Assembly (NCBI GenBank): GCA_023228325.1
Contig: JALOBK010000001.1
Location: forward strand, 558,001-622,000
DNA length: 64,000 nucleotides
Direction of reading: 5' to 3'
Source of the DNA: a bacterium
Lineage (GTDB): Bacteria; Auribacterota; UBA6266
Numbering within the stretch: the stretch's first letter is position 1; each line of letters opens with the position of its first letter. Under the pieces are notes generated by a model. It did no database searches. It had not been told where the DNA came from and saw only the letters and a program-made list of their open reading frames with translations. The position numbers were made by a program, and so were the translations under genes. This document shows positions 9,278 to 17,450 of this stretch, piece after piece.

Positions 9278-11353
9278 CTACCTTTTTCCGGAATTTTTGG
9301 ATTTTTCCGCCGCCGGCGCAGAACTTATTGCCCTGATAAAACACCACGTCAGCCCGCCGAATACCAGAAATCCTATAATGGCAAGTATAATCATCGATGT
9401 CGCAGACAAGGACATTTCCTTCTTAACCGTATTTTCGGCATGCATGGTAATAAAGGCAAGTGACACGCCGAGCGAAGAACCTATACAGAAAGTGCTTAAA
9501 GCCGCCCCGGAGCGCAGCCAGAAACTGGGAGTTGATTTTAACGATTCATACCTGAATACTCTCCTGCCGCTGATAAGCGCCAATGTTATCGAAACAGTAA
9601 TCGATACCGCACATAACAACGGGACCGCCATTCCTTTTGACAGCGCGATTTCCGCCGCTTTAATATGAACGGTTTTCGCAAACGTAAAAAGTATCAATAC
9701 CGATAAAGCACAGGCCGCATAAAACACTTTTTTTCCAAATTTCGCACCTTCAAGCTTACCTGAATCCACCTGTTCTTTCCGGTCGTTTTTCCTTTTAACA
9801 TGCTTTCTGTAAGTGACTATAAACGATATTAAAGGAACTATTAACGCTATAGAAATACCGGCAACCGAAGGGAAAGAAAGGCTGCCGTCGGTATTATGAA
9901 AAAGCCCGCCCTCTTTTGAAAGATCATCGAACAAACTCCATATAAACAACGCCGATAAAATTACAGGTATAATAACCCTTATAAGGATATCCCACCATTT
10001 TCCTATACGCCAGTCACTTCGCTCATTCGCGTGTTCACGCAAAATACCCGTATTGAAAAGCCAGCCCAAAACAATACATTCCAAAAGCCCTAAAAGCGCA
10101 ATCCCCCACGTCCCGTTAATTATGCCGTCAACAAGCCCGACCCAGTTAAGGCCCCCGTTTGTGCAATAAAAAAGGCCTGTTAACAAACCCGCCGCGCTCA
10201 TGATTATCAGAACTCCGGATCTTTTCCATCCGGTTTTGTCAATTATACTCGCCAGGACAGTTTCAGTAATAGAAAACGCGGAGTCAAGCCCCAGAGTTAT
10301 AAGGGTTATAAAAAAGATAAAACTAAACCATGCCGAATAAGGCAATTGGGCCAATGCATACGGAAAAGCTATAAACGCAAGGGAAGGGCCTTCCTTTGCC
10401 ACTTCCGAAACAGGCACCGGATTTCCTGCTATCCGGGTCGCATAGGCCATTCCCCCCAAAGTTGCGAAAACAGCAAGACCGCATATAAAACTTGTTCCGA
10501 AATCCGCAAGCCCGATGATGGTTGCATTGTTGTTAATATCACTTTTCCTGTGTAAAAAACTCGCATATGTTATCATAACCCCGAACGCCAGGCTCATCGA
10601 AAAAAATACCTGACCGAAAGCCCATTTCCATGTAGTGGGTTCGGCCAAACGGCTCCAGTCAGGCTCCAGATAATAAGCAAGCCCTTTAACCGCTCCGGGT
10701 AATGTCAGCCCTCTGACGGTCAGAATGACCAGCATAATCCACGGAAGCGGTACGGTAAGCCAAACCACCTTGCTTACCAGATTCACTCCTCTGAAAATAC
10801 ACAGATACATCGCAATCCAGCTTATAACAAGGGTCACGGCTATTTCCATCCGGAAGCTTCCCAGAGAAAAGCTTTCATGATAACCTAAATATGAATCAAA
10901 AAAGAAATTTGTCGCTTTTTTTACACCGGCAACCCCTTCCCCGGCCCATGGAAGATGCCCGCCGTTAAATATACCTTTTATGCTGAACCACAAAAAATTG
11001 AAACAATATGCAAGGATAACCGGATAATACGTTATTATCACAAAACCGAGCAGGACTCCCCACCATCCCACGGTCTCAAAATGCCTGTTCGCCTGAGAAA
11101 AAGCGTCCGGCGCAGCTTTCTGGAATTTATGCCCTATGGAGAATTCAAGAATCATCAGCGGTATTCCTATGACAAACATAGCCAATATATACGGTATAAG
11201 AAACGCTCCGCCTCCGTATGAATAAAGTTTATACGGAAAACCCCAGAGGTTTCCAAGCCCGACCGCGGAACCAACCGCGGCGAGCACAAAACCCGCCCTG
11301 CTCCCCCAGTTTTCTCTTGTTTCTTCCCTGATTTCCGGTTTTGGCCGTTTCAC
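9278..11353 (-). CDS. Neurotransmitter:sodium symporter (SNF) family transporter
   Basis: A 691-aa polytopic membrane protein. The N-terminus has the family signature WGSRAGFVLAAVGSAVGLGN with LWGFPY, in which the unwound TM1 binds sodium and substrate. About 12-13 hydrophobic segments follow, and the protein is longer than LeuT-type members (about 450-520 aa) through a C-terminal extension. Known relatives import amino acids or related compounds with sodium; the substrate is unknown. The start is GTG (11351-11353) with GGGAGA 6 nt upstream, behind a good promoter at 11391-11419. It probably shares a transcript with pabBC. Confidence 0.88.
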   Translation of the reverse strand: MKRPKPEIREETRENWGSRAGFVLAAVGSAVGLGNLWGFPYKLYSYGGGAFLIPYILAMFVIGIPLMILEFSIGHKFQKAAPDAFSQANRHFETVGWWGVLLGFVIITYYPVILAYCFNFLWFSIKGIFNGGHLPWAGEGVAGVKKATNFFFDSYLGYHESFSLGSFRMEIAVTLVISWIAMYLCIFRGVNLVSKVVWLTVPLPWIMLVILTVRGLTLPGAVKGLAYYLEPDWSRLAEPTTWKWAFGQVFFSMSLAFGVMITYASFLHRKSDINNNATIIGLADFGTSFICGLAVFATLGGMAYATRIAGNPVPVSEVAKEGPSLAFIAFPYALAQLPYSAWFSFIFFITLITLGLDSAFSITETVLASIIDKTGWKRSGVLIIMSAAGLLTGLFYCTNGGLNWVGLVDGIINGTWGIALLGLLECIVLGWLFNTGILREHANERSDWRIGKWWDILIRVIIPVILSALFIWSLFDDLSKEGGLFHNTDGSLSFPSVAGISIALIVPLISFIVTYRKHVKRKNDRKEQVDSGKLEGAKFGKKVFYAACALSVLILFTFAKTVHIKAAEIALSKGMAVPLLCAVSITVSITLALISGRRVFRYESLKSTPSFWLRSGAALSTFCIGSSLGVSLAFITMHAENTVKKEMSLSATSMIILAIIGFLVFGGLTWCFIRAISSAPAAEKSKNSGKR

Positions 11354-11390
11354 AGATAATCTCCCTTAACATTATCAACATTTTAAAAAG

Positions 11391-11419
11391 ATTATAGATT
11401 ATCGCAATATGCGTGACAA
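11391..11419 (-). promoter_or_regulatory. Promoter of the NSS transporter-pabBC operon
   Basis: On the minus strand TTGTCA (11414-11419), a 17-nt spacer and TATAAT (11391-11396), 38 nt before the GTG start at 11353. Confidence 0.72.
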
Positions 11420-11454
11420 TGATTTTTCAAGCTTCAACCGGGATGAGTTAGATA

Positions 11455-11761
11455 TGATAAGCAAAAATTCTTCTCTCTTTTTTTGCTTAAACAATGGGCG
11501 CAGGTCAGGGAGGATAAGTAAGTGTTTCGAACGGATTCGGGAGCTGAATGTTTTTCTCAGCGACTGACCTGTCCCCACTGTTTTGATTTGTTTTTATTTT
11601 TAAAAACAAATCAAGGGGGACGAGGAGGACAGCGAGAATGTCCCCTGCCATTTTGCTCCGCAAAATGAAGATGCGGGGACTAAAAAGAGAGTGAGAAATA
11701 CTTGCTTATTCTCCTATTATCTTACTCGTTATCAAAAAGAGAAAAGAATTTTTGCTTTATC
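11455..11761. repeat. Nested inverted-repeat (foldback, MITE-like) element
   Basis: The gap between the NSS transporter and mgtC holds no gene but folds back on itself. The outer arms are GATAAGCAAAAATTCTT near 11456 and, about 280 bp downstream, the near-perfect reverse complement AAGAATTTTTGCTTTATC. A second pair lies inside (AGGATAAGTAAGTGTTTC against GAAATACTTGCTTATTCTCC). The core contains a perfect hairpin (TGATTTGTTTTTA with TAAAAACAAATCA, about 11584-11613) and several GTCCCC/GGGGAC blocks. No open reading frame or transposase is present. It resembles a miniature inverted-repeat element or a REP-type palindrome cluster. Confidence 0.6.
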
Positions 11762-11804
11762 TTAAATCTTTATTAAGGCGCAAACCACAGACAATCAGAA
11801 TTTA

Positions 11805-11833
11805 TTGATTGGAGGAGCAAAGACTGATATATT
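11805..11833 (+). promoter_or_regulatory. mgtC promoter, probably leaderless
   Basis: TTGATT (11805-11810), a 17-nt spacer and TATATT (11828-11833) preceded by TG (extended -10). The ATG follows 6 nt later at 11840. The only Shine-Dalgarno-like sequence (GGAGGAG, 11811-11817) lies within the spacer, too far upstream to act on this ATG. Confidence 0.55.
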
Positions 11834-11839
11834 TATCTT

Positions 11840-12538
11840 ATGGAAAATATCATCAGTTATATGAACGAGCTTGTTTTCGCATCCGAGTTGACTTATCACG
11901 TGATTTTTTTCAGGCTTATACTCGCCGTTATCGCAGGCGGACTGATAGGGCAAAACCGCGAACGCCATTTTAAGCCCGCCGGATTGAGAACACATATCAT
12001 AATATGCACAGGCGCGTCGCTTCTTATGCTGCTGTCAATTTATCTCCCTTCAAAAACAGGGGGAGATCCCGGCAGAATTGCCGCCCAGGTCGTAACGGGT
12101 ATCGGCTTTCTGGGCGCCGGCGCTATTTTCCGGCTCGGTTTTAATGTAAGGGGACTCACAAGCGCCGCCAGCATATGGACAACCGCAGCCATCGGCCTGA
12201 CTATAGGCGCCGGCATGTATGCGGCAAGCGCCTTTGCCGTTATCATAATGCTTTTAACACTACATGTCCTGAATATAGTGGAACCGAAGATTTTCAGATA
12301 CAGAACCGCAAAAATACTGAGCGTAATAACAGATAAATACTCGGGCGCCGTGGATAAAGTAATCGATTACCTTGAAAAAAAAGATGTGGAGCTGAATGAT
12401 ATCAGTATTGAAGAAGATATTGAGACAGGCACAATAGAACTGAAATCCGTTGTTTATATCCTCAGGAGAGAGGGCACCAAGAATTTTTTTGAAGGACTGC
12501 GGAACATAGAGGGGATTAAAAAGATCTCCCTCGAGTAA
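11840..12538 (+). CDS. MgtC/SapB family membrane protein
   Basis: A 232-aa protein of the MgtC family. Its N-terminal membrane domain has the signature FRLILAVIAGGLIGQNRE, KPAGLRTHIIICTGASL, VVTGIGFLGAGAIFR and GLTSAASIWTTAAIGL, in four to five membrane segments up to about residue 145. The C-terminal ACT-like cytoplasmic domain follows (about 150-232). Family members are linked to magnesium stress, acid stress and P-type ATPase regulation. The gene probably has a leaderless transcript, judged from the promoter position. It converges with the esterase gene and overlaps it by 23 bp. Confidence 0.9.
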   Translation: MENIISYMNELVFASELTYHVIFFRLILAVIAGGLIGQNRERHFKPAGLRTHIIICTGASLLMLLSIYLPSKTGGDPGRIAAQVVTGIGFLGAGAIFRLGFNVRGLTSAASIWTTAAIGLTIGAGMYAASAFAVIIMLLTLHVLNIVEPKIFRYRTAKILSVITDKYSGAVDKVIDYLEKKDVELNDISIEEDIETGTIELKSVVYILRREGTKNFFEGLRNIEGIKKISLE

Positions 12539-13307
12539 CACGTTTTCTCTGTTTTAAAAGCCAATCGAATACTTTTATATTTTTAAATGTCATGACCCAT
12601 GAATCATGTTCTCCCTCCGGGTATTCGGTATAACATGGATTTCCTCCCTCTTTTCTAATCGCATCAATCATGTTCCTTGACCTTTTGACAGCGACAACTT
12701 CATCAAGTTTTCCGTGAAAAGCCCAAATCGGAATTTTCACTAAACTCCCGGCTTTTGAAATATCTCCCCCGCCGCAGATAGGAATAGCCGCGGCGAAATA
12801 CCCGGGGCGCCGCTCAAGAGCATCCCAGACCGCAAAAGCTCCCATAGACAAACCCACGACATAAATCCTTCGCGCATCTATCGGTTCTTTCCTTACCGTA
12901 TCATCTAAAAGTTCCAGGGCAAGCTTCAGGGCATTGGTGGGCTTACCGGTCATTTTGTGGGATTTTCCCGAATATGAGAGTTTAACCCATTCTTCCCGCC
13001 TTGAACACTGCGGCGCCAGTATAAACACCGGCTTATTACGGGCCTTGCTGTAATTAATCAGCTCTCTGATACCATAAGACATCTGTTTTAAATTATCAGA
13101 GCCTCTTTCAAGAGAACCGTGAAAGAACAGGATAACGGGGTATTTCCTTTTTTTGTCTGATACGGGAGGGGTATAACTCCTGTACGGAATTTTTTCACCG
13201 CGGCCATTTTTGAAAATACGAGCTTCCGTTTCATCTTTTATCCTTGTATACAAAAAAACCGCGGGGCACAACATAAGCGCCGATAAAAAAAATAATTCTG
13301 TTGACAT
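12516..13307 (-). CDS. Exported alpha/beta-hydrolase (esterase/peptidase-like)
   Basis: A 263-aa protein. GGAAAGG lies 6 nt before ATG 13305-13307, and the resulting start MSTELFFLSALMLCPAVFLY is a hydrophobic signal or anchor. The mature region has the fold marks of PHB-depolymerase/LpqC-like serine hydrolases: PVILFFHGSLERG (oxyanion strand), the nucleophile elbow VVGLSMGAF (Ser), and candidate Asp and His in WAFHGKLDEVV and EGEHDSW. The substrate is probably an ester of a polysaccharide or a small ester, but this is inference. It overlaps mgtC tail to tail. Confidence 0.82.
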   Translation of the reverse strand: MSTELFFLSALMLCPAVFLYTRIKDETEARIFKNGRGEKIPYRSYTPPVSDKKRKYPVILFFHGSLERGSDNLKQMSYGIRELINYSKARNKPVFILAPQCSRREEWVKLSYSGKSHKMTGKPTNALKLALELLDDTVRKEPIDARRIYVVGLSMGAFAVWDALERRPGYFAAAIPICGGGDISKAGSLVKIPIWAFHGKLDEVVAVKRSRNMIDAIRKEGGNPCYTEYPEGEHDSWVMTFKNIKVFDWLLKQRKRVTRGRSF

Positions 13308-13460
13308 AAACATCCTTTCCGCGCGCTGAAATTTTTCAATAATCTTCAATGAAGGATAGCATTATACGGTTTCCGCCGAATATTGCAACCGATATTTTAT
13401 CGGCAGATAAAACGCCGGATAAAAAAAGAAAATTTAAACTGTTTTGCCTTTTTATCCGTT

Positions 13461-13949
13461 TCAAAAAGTATTCTTCTCTCTTTTACGGCGCTTATATATC
13501 ATAATTCCGTAAATAATTATTAGTCCGGCAAGATTAGAAAACCACACCCATGGCGTCACCCATGAGACCCCGTCAAAAGTGATATCTGACAGGGGCCATA
13601 AAAATTTAGTCGGGAAAAACTCTTCAGAATGAGTCGGTATATCTAAGAGTATATGAAAAACCCAGGCAAACATGGTAAATGCCGCAATCTTATTAATTCT
13701 CCATACCACAGCTATCGCAACCAAAGCCACTACAAGGCTGTGAGACCAGTTATAAGCGACAAATGTCCATGCCGGAATACCTGCCAGATCCGGTTTCCCA
13801 AACCGGAAGGATCCGTTTACAATATTTACCGCCATCAATATTCCAAATGAAATCAAGTCGGGGAATACGCCGAAAAAACAGGCCATCCAGGCTAATCCTC
13901 TCCGGCCGAAAAGGGCGTAACCCCAGAGCCCATGACTGAAAATATCCAA
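13461..13949 (-). CDS. YdjM-type membrane-bound metal-dependent hydrolase family protein
   Basis: A 162-aa membrane protein with four to five hydrophobic segments and the His/Asp pattern of the YdjM family: DIFSHGLWGYALFG, FFGVFPDLISFGI, AYNWSHSLVVALVAI and FHILLDIPTHSEEF. The start is TTG at 13947-13949 with GGAG 7 nt upstream. The family is predicted to be metal-dependent and membrane-bound; no reaction is established. It stands as a single minus-strand gene 50 nt downstream of the GH18-like gene. Confidence 0.78.
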   Translation of the reverse strand: MDIFSHGLWGYALFGRRGLAWMACFFGVFPDLISFGILMAVNIVNGSFRFGKPDLAGIPAWTFVAYNWSHSLVVALVAIAVVWRINKIAAFTMFAWVFHILLDIPTHSEEFFPTKFLWPLSDITFDGVSWVTPWVWFSNLAGLIIIYGIMIYKRRKREKNTF

Positions 13950-13998
13950 AATTCAACTCCTGTTTATATAACCGGGCGGGGAAACTTTATTTAATAAA

Positions 13999-15570
13999 CT
14001 ATTGTAATTCCATAACCCTAAAAGTGCAGGGGTTCGAAAGCTCCCTGTAAGGAGATGTTGACAGCAGGGTCTCCTGGGTTTTGGATATTGCATCGGTGTC
14101 GCTCGGATCAATGCTTATCCGGAATTTATCTCCTCTTTTAGGATCCTTCACGCCAATAAGAGACCACGGAATAGCCGCTTCAAGATTATACCCTGCGTTA
14201 GTCCTGCTAAAAGAAAACTTTATCTCTTTCTCAAACTTTTTTCCATCCACATCGGGATACCAGACAACAAACCTGCTGTTTTGAGGTGTAAAATCGCCCG
14301 GCGCAAACCCAAACTGAAAATCATCTTCATCGGCGACAGAAACTTCCCTGTCTTTCTCAAACTGAGAATCTATCCAGAGTTCAATGTGGTCTATGTTAAG
14401 TATTTCCTCACTGTCATCCTGTATCAGGACGTCATCGGTAACCTCCAGGGCGATATAAAGGTTTTTTTTATCCCATGCTGTCCCGGCCAGGACACTTAAA
14501 TCTTTTACTCCCATCCAGGTGCTTCTGCCGTAAACCACATATTTTTTATCGTTTAAAATAACCGGCTTAACCTTTCCCCATTCCTCTTTGCTTATCAGAC
14601 CCTCAACAATTATCGACTCATTGTTAATACACTCTATAACGGGAAGTTCCGGGTACTTTTTCGCAGACGTTACCTTCAGCCCGCCTTTTTTCATTGTCTT
14701 ATAACTTGTATAGTAATGAATCGCAATACCCCCGAAAGACCTTTCCTTTGTCAGCTTACCCGTAACTTTATCAAGGATTTCATCCATTTTTTCATAACCT
14801 TCTTCGGCAAAAGTTATCACGGGTGTAACCCCATATTTCGCATTAGGCGCCTGTGTTTCCACTCCTATTATAACCTTGCGGCTTTTCCTGTTTCCGGCCT
14901 CCAAAGCATTTTCCGCGGCAGATATTATTCTGCCGAAAGAATCAGAATAATCCATTAAGACAACGCAATCGGCGTAAGATAAAACATCATAGAAATATTC
15001 TTCATCGTAAAAAGTAGGCAGATCCACGGCAAGCCTCAGGTTTGTTTTGGAATCCTGTATTGTTTTCCTGCATTTTTTAAGCAGGTCCACATATCCGTTT
15101 TTAATCTTATCCTGGTATTCAGGTTTATGAAAAACACTCAACACATGCCCCTCTATATCCCAGTGAATACCGTAAAATCTTTCATCTGCCGCAACGGAAG
15201 CATTGTACTCTATTAGCGAGTTAAGCAGCCTCAAAGGAGTTGTATGCTGATATGACCAGTTGGCGTCACCCGCAAGATATTCAACCTTTATCCCTGCCCC
15301 GCTCGCCTTTTTTATAAACGACCGGATTTTTTCAAAATTCTGGTTTTTTAAACTCTTCGGTCCCGAAAGATATATAACGTTGATTTTCTTTGCAGCATCT
15401 CCGTGAGGGGCGCTTATAAAATCAAAGAAACCGCTTTTCGCCGTTTCATCATCCAAAACAGATGATGTATGCCAAACCCACAGGCCTCTTTCCATATTTA
15501 AACGGCTAAAGCATAAGCCCGGGCAGATGAAAATCAATATTGATAAGAAAACGGCTGAGTAAAGCTTCAT
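13999..15570 (-). CDS. Exported GH18-like TIM-barrel protein with CBM9-like C-terminal domain
   Basis: A 523-aa exported protein. ATG 15568-15570 with AGGAAGAG upstream gives the signal peptide MKLYSAVFLSILIFICPGLC; a TTG start 24 nt upstream is less likely. Residues about 25-310 look like a (beta/alpha)8 barrel with strands INVIYLSG, VEYLAGDANW, YGIHWDIEGH, LRLAVDLPTF, CVVLMDYSD, VIIGVETQA and GGIAIHYYTSY, resembling GH18 and other barrels. Asp and Glu in WDIEGH are catalytic candidates, but no full DxxDxDxE motif is present. Residues about 335-523 resemble a family 9 carbohydrate-binding domain (LAGTAWDKKNLYIALEVTDD, HIELWIDSQ, AAIPWSLIGV). It probably binds and trims a polysaccharide outside the cytoplasm. 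Confidence 0.72.
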   Translation of the reverse strand: MKLYSAVFLSILIFICPGLCFSRLNMERGLWVWHTSSVLDDETAKSGFFDFISAPHGDAAKKINVIYLSGPKSLKNQNFEKIRSFIKKASGAGIKVEYLAGDANWSYQHTTPLRLLNSLIEYNASVAADERFYGIHWDIEGHVLSVFHKPEYQDKIKNGYVDLLKKCRKTIQDSKTNLRLAVDLPTFYDEEYFYDVLSYADCVVLMDYSDSFGRIISAAENALEAGNRKSRKVIIGVETQAPNAKYGVTPVITFAEEGYEKMDEILDKVTGKLTKERSFGGIAIHYYTSYKTMKKGGLKVTSAKKYPELPVIECINNESIIVEGLISKEEWGKVKPVILNDKKYVVYGRSTWMGVKDLSVLAGTAWDKKNLYIALEVTDDVLIQDDSEEILNIDHIELWIDSQFEKDREVSVADEDDFQFGFAPGDFTPQNSRFVVWYPDVDGKKFEKEIKFSFSRTNAGYNLEAAIPWSLIGVKDPKRGDKFRISIDPSDTDAISKTQETLLSTSPYRELSNPCTFRVMELQ

Positions 15571-15600
15571 AAGCGGATCTCTTCCTACAGGCAACCTGTA

Positions 15601-16113
15601 TCAGAGCAGGTTCTTGATTTCTCTTTCAAAGGCGTCTTCGCTCATATAGCCTATATGTGTTTTTACTATGCTGCCGTTTTTATCAATAAAGAGAGTATGC
15701 GGAATGGAACGGACCTTATATTTTCCGGACAGATCTCCGGAATCAAGATACACCGGGTAGGAAATATCATTCTCTTTGACGAAATTATTGATCCTGTAAG
15801 GGCTTGTTTTGTCAACCGCAACAGCAATAATTTCAAGGCCCTTGTCCTTATATTTCCTGTAAAGGTTTGTGAACCCGGGAACCTCCTGCTTACATGGAGG
15901 GCACCACGTAGCGAAAAAATCAAGTATAATAACTTTCCCGCGGTTCCCGGAAAGAAGTTTGTCCATGGCTGTTTCATCGAGAGTTTCAACCTTGCCGACC
16001 ATTGTAGAATCGCTCTGGTCTCCTTCTTTGCCCGCAGAGGAAAGCCCTTTATCACAAGAAACCGAAAGCAAACCGATAATTATAACAGATATCAATACAA
16101 ATATTTTTTTCAC
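15601..16113 (-). CDS. TlpA/ResA-like thiol-disulfide lipoprotein
   Basis: A 170-aa thioredoxin-fold lipoprotein. The GTG start at 16111-16113 has GGAGG 6 nt upstream and gives KKIFVLISVIIIGLLSVSC, a signal peptide ending in a lipobox with Cys as lipidation site. The active site is FFATWCPPCKQEVPG (CPPC), with the cis-Pro loop VRSIPHTLFIDKNG. The family reduces or isomerises disulfides in exported or c-type cytochrome proteins. Its stop lies 6 nt before the TTG codon of the next gene, suggesting cotranscription with the exported GH18-like protein, which could be a client. Confidence 0.88.
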   Translation of the reverse strand: MKKIFVLISVIIIGLLSVSCDKGLSSAGKEGDQSDSTMVGKVETLDETAMDKLLSGNRGKVIILDFFATWCPPCKQEVPGFTNLYRKYKDKGLEIIAVAVDKTSPYRINNFVKENDISYPVYLDSGDLSGKYKVRSIPHTLFIDKNGSIVKTHIGYMSEDAFEREIKNLL

Positions 16114-16203
16114 TGCACCCCTCCGGATTTTATATTTAGAGCACGTAAACACATACCGCCGCTTCCGCAAAAAAGCAGCGGACTGAAATATTGCTTGCGG
16201 CTA

Positions 16204-16362
16204 TCAGTCTTTAATATGTTTTCTTACTTCCGTAACAGGAAAAACTGCGTAGTAATCGGAACCGTCATGCCCGTTAGACACAAACTTTGCGCAACTTCCT
16301 TTTCTTTTTCTGTTCTGAGAAGCAGTCTTGGAAAGGTGAACTTCTTTACATCTCCATCTCAT
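16204..16362 (-). CDS. Small basic protein, 52 aa, unknown
   Basis: An open reading frame of 52 codons beginning MRWRCKEVHLSKTASQNR and ending VFPVTEVRKHIKD. It has a textbook Shine-Dalgarno (AGGAGGAG) 8 nt before the ATG at 16360-16362. The N-terminal half is strongly basic with two Cys; the C-terminal half is mixed. It lies 90 nt upstream of the tlpA-like gene on the same strand, and about 40 nt downstream of an intrinsic-terminator-like hairpin. No family is recognised. The ribosome site and undisturbed frame support a real gene. Confidence 0.55.
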   Translation of the reverse strand: MRWRCKEVHLSKTASQNRKRKGSCAKFVSNGHDGSDYYAVFPVTEVRKHIKD

Positions 16363-16384
16363 GCGGTTTCTCCTCCTTTGAATA

Positions 16385-16422
16385 TCCCGATAAAAATAAA
16401 AGACCCCGATATTATCGGGGTC
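16385..16422 (-). terminator. Terminator-like hairpin upstream of the 52-aa gene
   Basis: On the minus strand GACCCCGAT and ATCGGGGTC form a 9-bp stem with a 3-nt loop, followed by TTTTATTTTTATC. No minus-strand gene lies directly upstream, so it may be a leader attenuator of the small gene, or a stop for read-through transcripts. Confidence 0.6.
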
Positions 16423-16565
16423 CTATATTACATACATTAAAAATAAATATGGTATTTTAATAAGCCTGCCTCTTTTAGATAAAAGCTGCATTATTAAAAC
16501 AACTCCTCTTTCAAAAATAATATACCCGGAAAATATATAAGTCAAGCAATAATTAAAAAGCCCTC

Positions 16566-16597
16566 TTGACTTCGAAAAGCATACCCCCTAATATAAA
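16566..16597 (+). promoter_or_regulatory. Candidate promoter, probably leaderless
   Basis: TTGACT (16566-16571) and overlapping -10 candidates AATATA (18-nt spacer, 16590-16595) or TATAAA (20-nt spacer, 16592-16597). The ATG at 16605 follows after 7-9 nt and has no Shine-Dalgarno. Confidence 0.5.
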
Positions 16598-16604
16598 ATC
16601 CGCC

Positions 16605-17450
16605 ATGAGCAAAGGAAAAGAAAAAACCGTAATCGTCTTCACCGATCACAACGGCATGCGCTTTAACATGATAGGCGCCATGCCGGATGAAGCAGAGCAT
16701 CCTTCCATAGGAATAATCCAGTTTGCGGTAAAATGGAAAACTCCCGCCGGCGGTGTTTTTGCAAGGCAGTTTCCAAAAAGGATTGAAGAGTCATTCCGTT
16801 ATTTCAGCGATATTTATCCTTTCTCATACCTGTTCACCGCAAAAACAAACGAAGGCGAAACACGATATGCCGTCTTTGACAATGAATTCAGCCCGTCCCA
16901 CCTCTCTGATTTCGCCAAAGCATATAAATTGGATTATATACTGACCGGTTCCATAAATATCGATGATGGATTCGAAATGACAATAAAGCTTTTTCACAAA
17001 ATTGAAAACCAAACAGTATACGAAAAAAACTACCAGACAAAAAACCATGAGGATATCATCCTTCTTCTCGATGGTATTCTGAAAGATATCGCGGGAACCC
17101 TGGGGCTTAAAACAGGTAATTTCAATTACTTTGAAGGGTTAACTGAAAATCCGATGGCTTTCCTGTTTTACTGTGAAGCAATGAGCAAACTGGATACCAG
17201 ATATCTCGACATCGTCTACGATCCTTTTGATACGGCGACTTCTTTGCTGAAAACCCTCCGTTTTGACAAATTTTTTGACGAAGCTTCAAAAAAGCTCCTT
17301 GCTATCTGCCTTGAAATGGATGAAACAGGCAAGCCTGAAATAGGGCTGGAACTCGTAAACACCTATCTGCAAATAGACCCTAAAAATCTGTTTTCAAAAG
17401 ACGTGCAGACCTCCCTGGGGGAAAAAATAAACAAAAAAAAGTCAGAATGA
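16605..17450 (+). CDS. Conserved-looking hypothetical protein (FlgO/TolB-N-like?)
   Basis: A 281-aa soluble protein. The first ATG (16605) is preferred over an upstream TTG because the promoter -10 box ends 7-9 nt before it. Sequence such as IEESFRYFSDIYPFSYLFTA, FAKAYKLDYILTGSINIDDG, VYEKNYQTKN and LLLDGILKDIAGTLGL resembles the assembly of FlgO or TolB N-terminal-like domains, which join a conserved LDYILTGSI strand to a helical region. The C-terminal part (175-281) is helical. No signal peptide is seen. Function is unknown. It converges on glgC: its stop abuts the glgC stop. Confidence 0.65.
   Translation: MSKGKEKTVIVFTDHNGMRFNMIGAMPDEAEHPSIGIIQFAVKWKTPAGGVFARQFPKRIEESFRYFSDIYPFSYLFTAKTNEGETRYAVFDNEFSPSHLSDFAKAYKLDYILTGSINIDDGFEMTIKLFHKIENQTVYEKNYQTKNHEDIILLLDGILKDIAGTLGLKTGNFNYFEGLTENPMAFLFYCEAMSKLDTRYLDIVYDPFDTATSLLKTLRFDKFFDEASKKLLAICLEMDETGKPEIGLELVNTYLQIDPKNLFSKDVQTSLGEKINKKKSE

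Noticed and set aside
15655..16440. 261-codon plus-strand open frame
   Set aside because: Antisense to the TlpA-like lipoprotein and the 52-aa gene, both with good ribosome sites.
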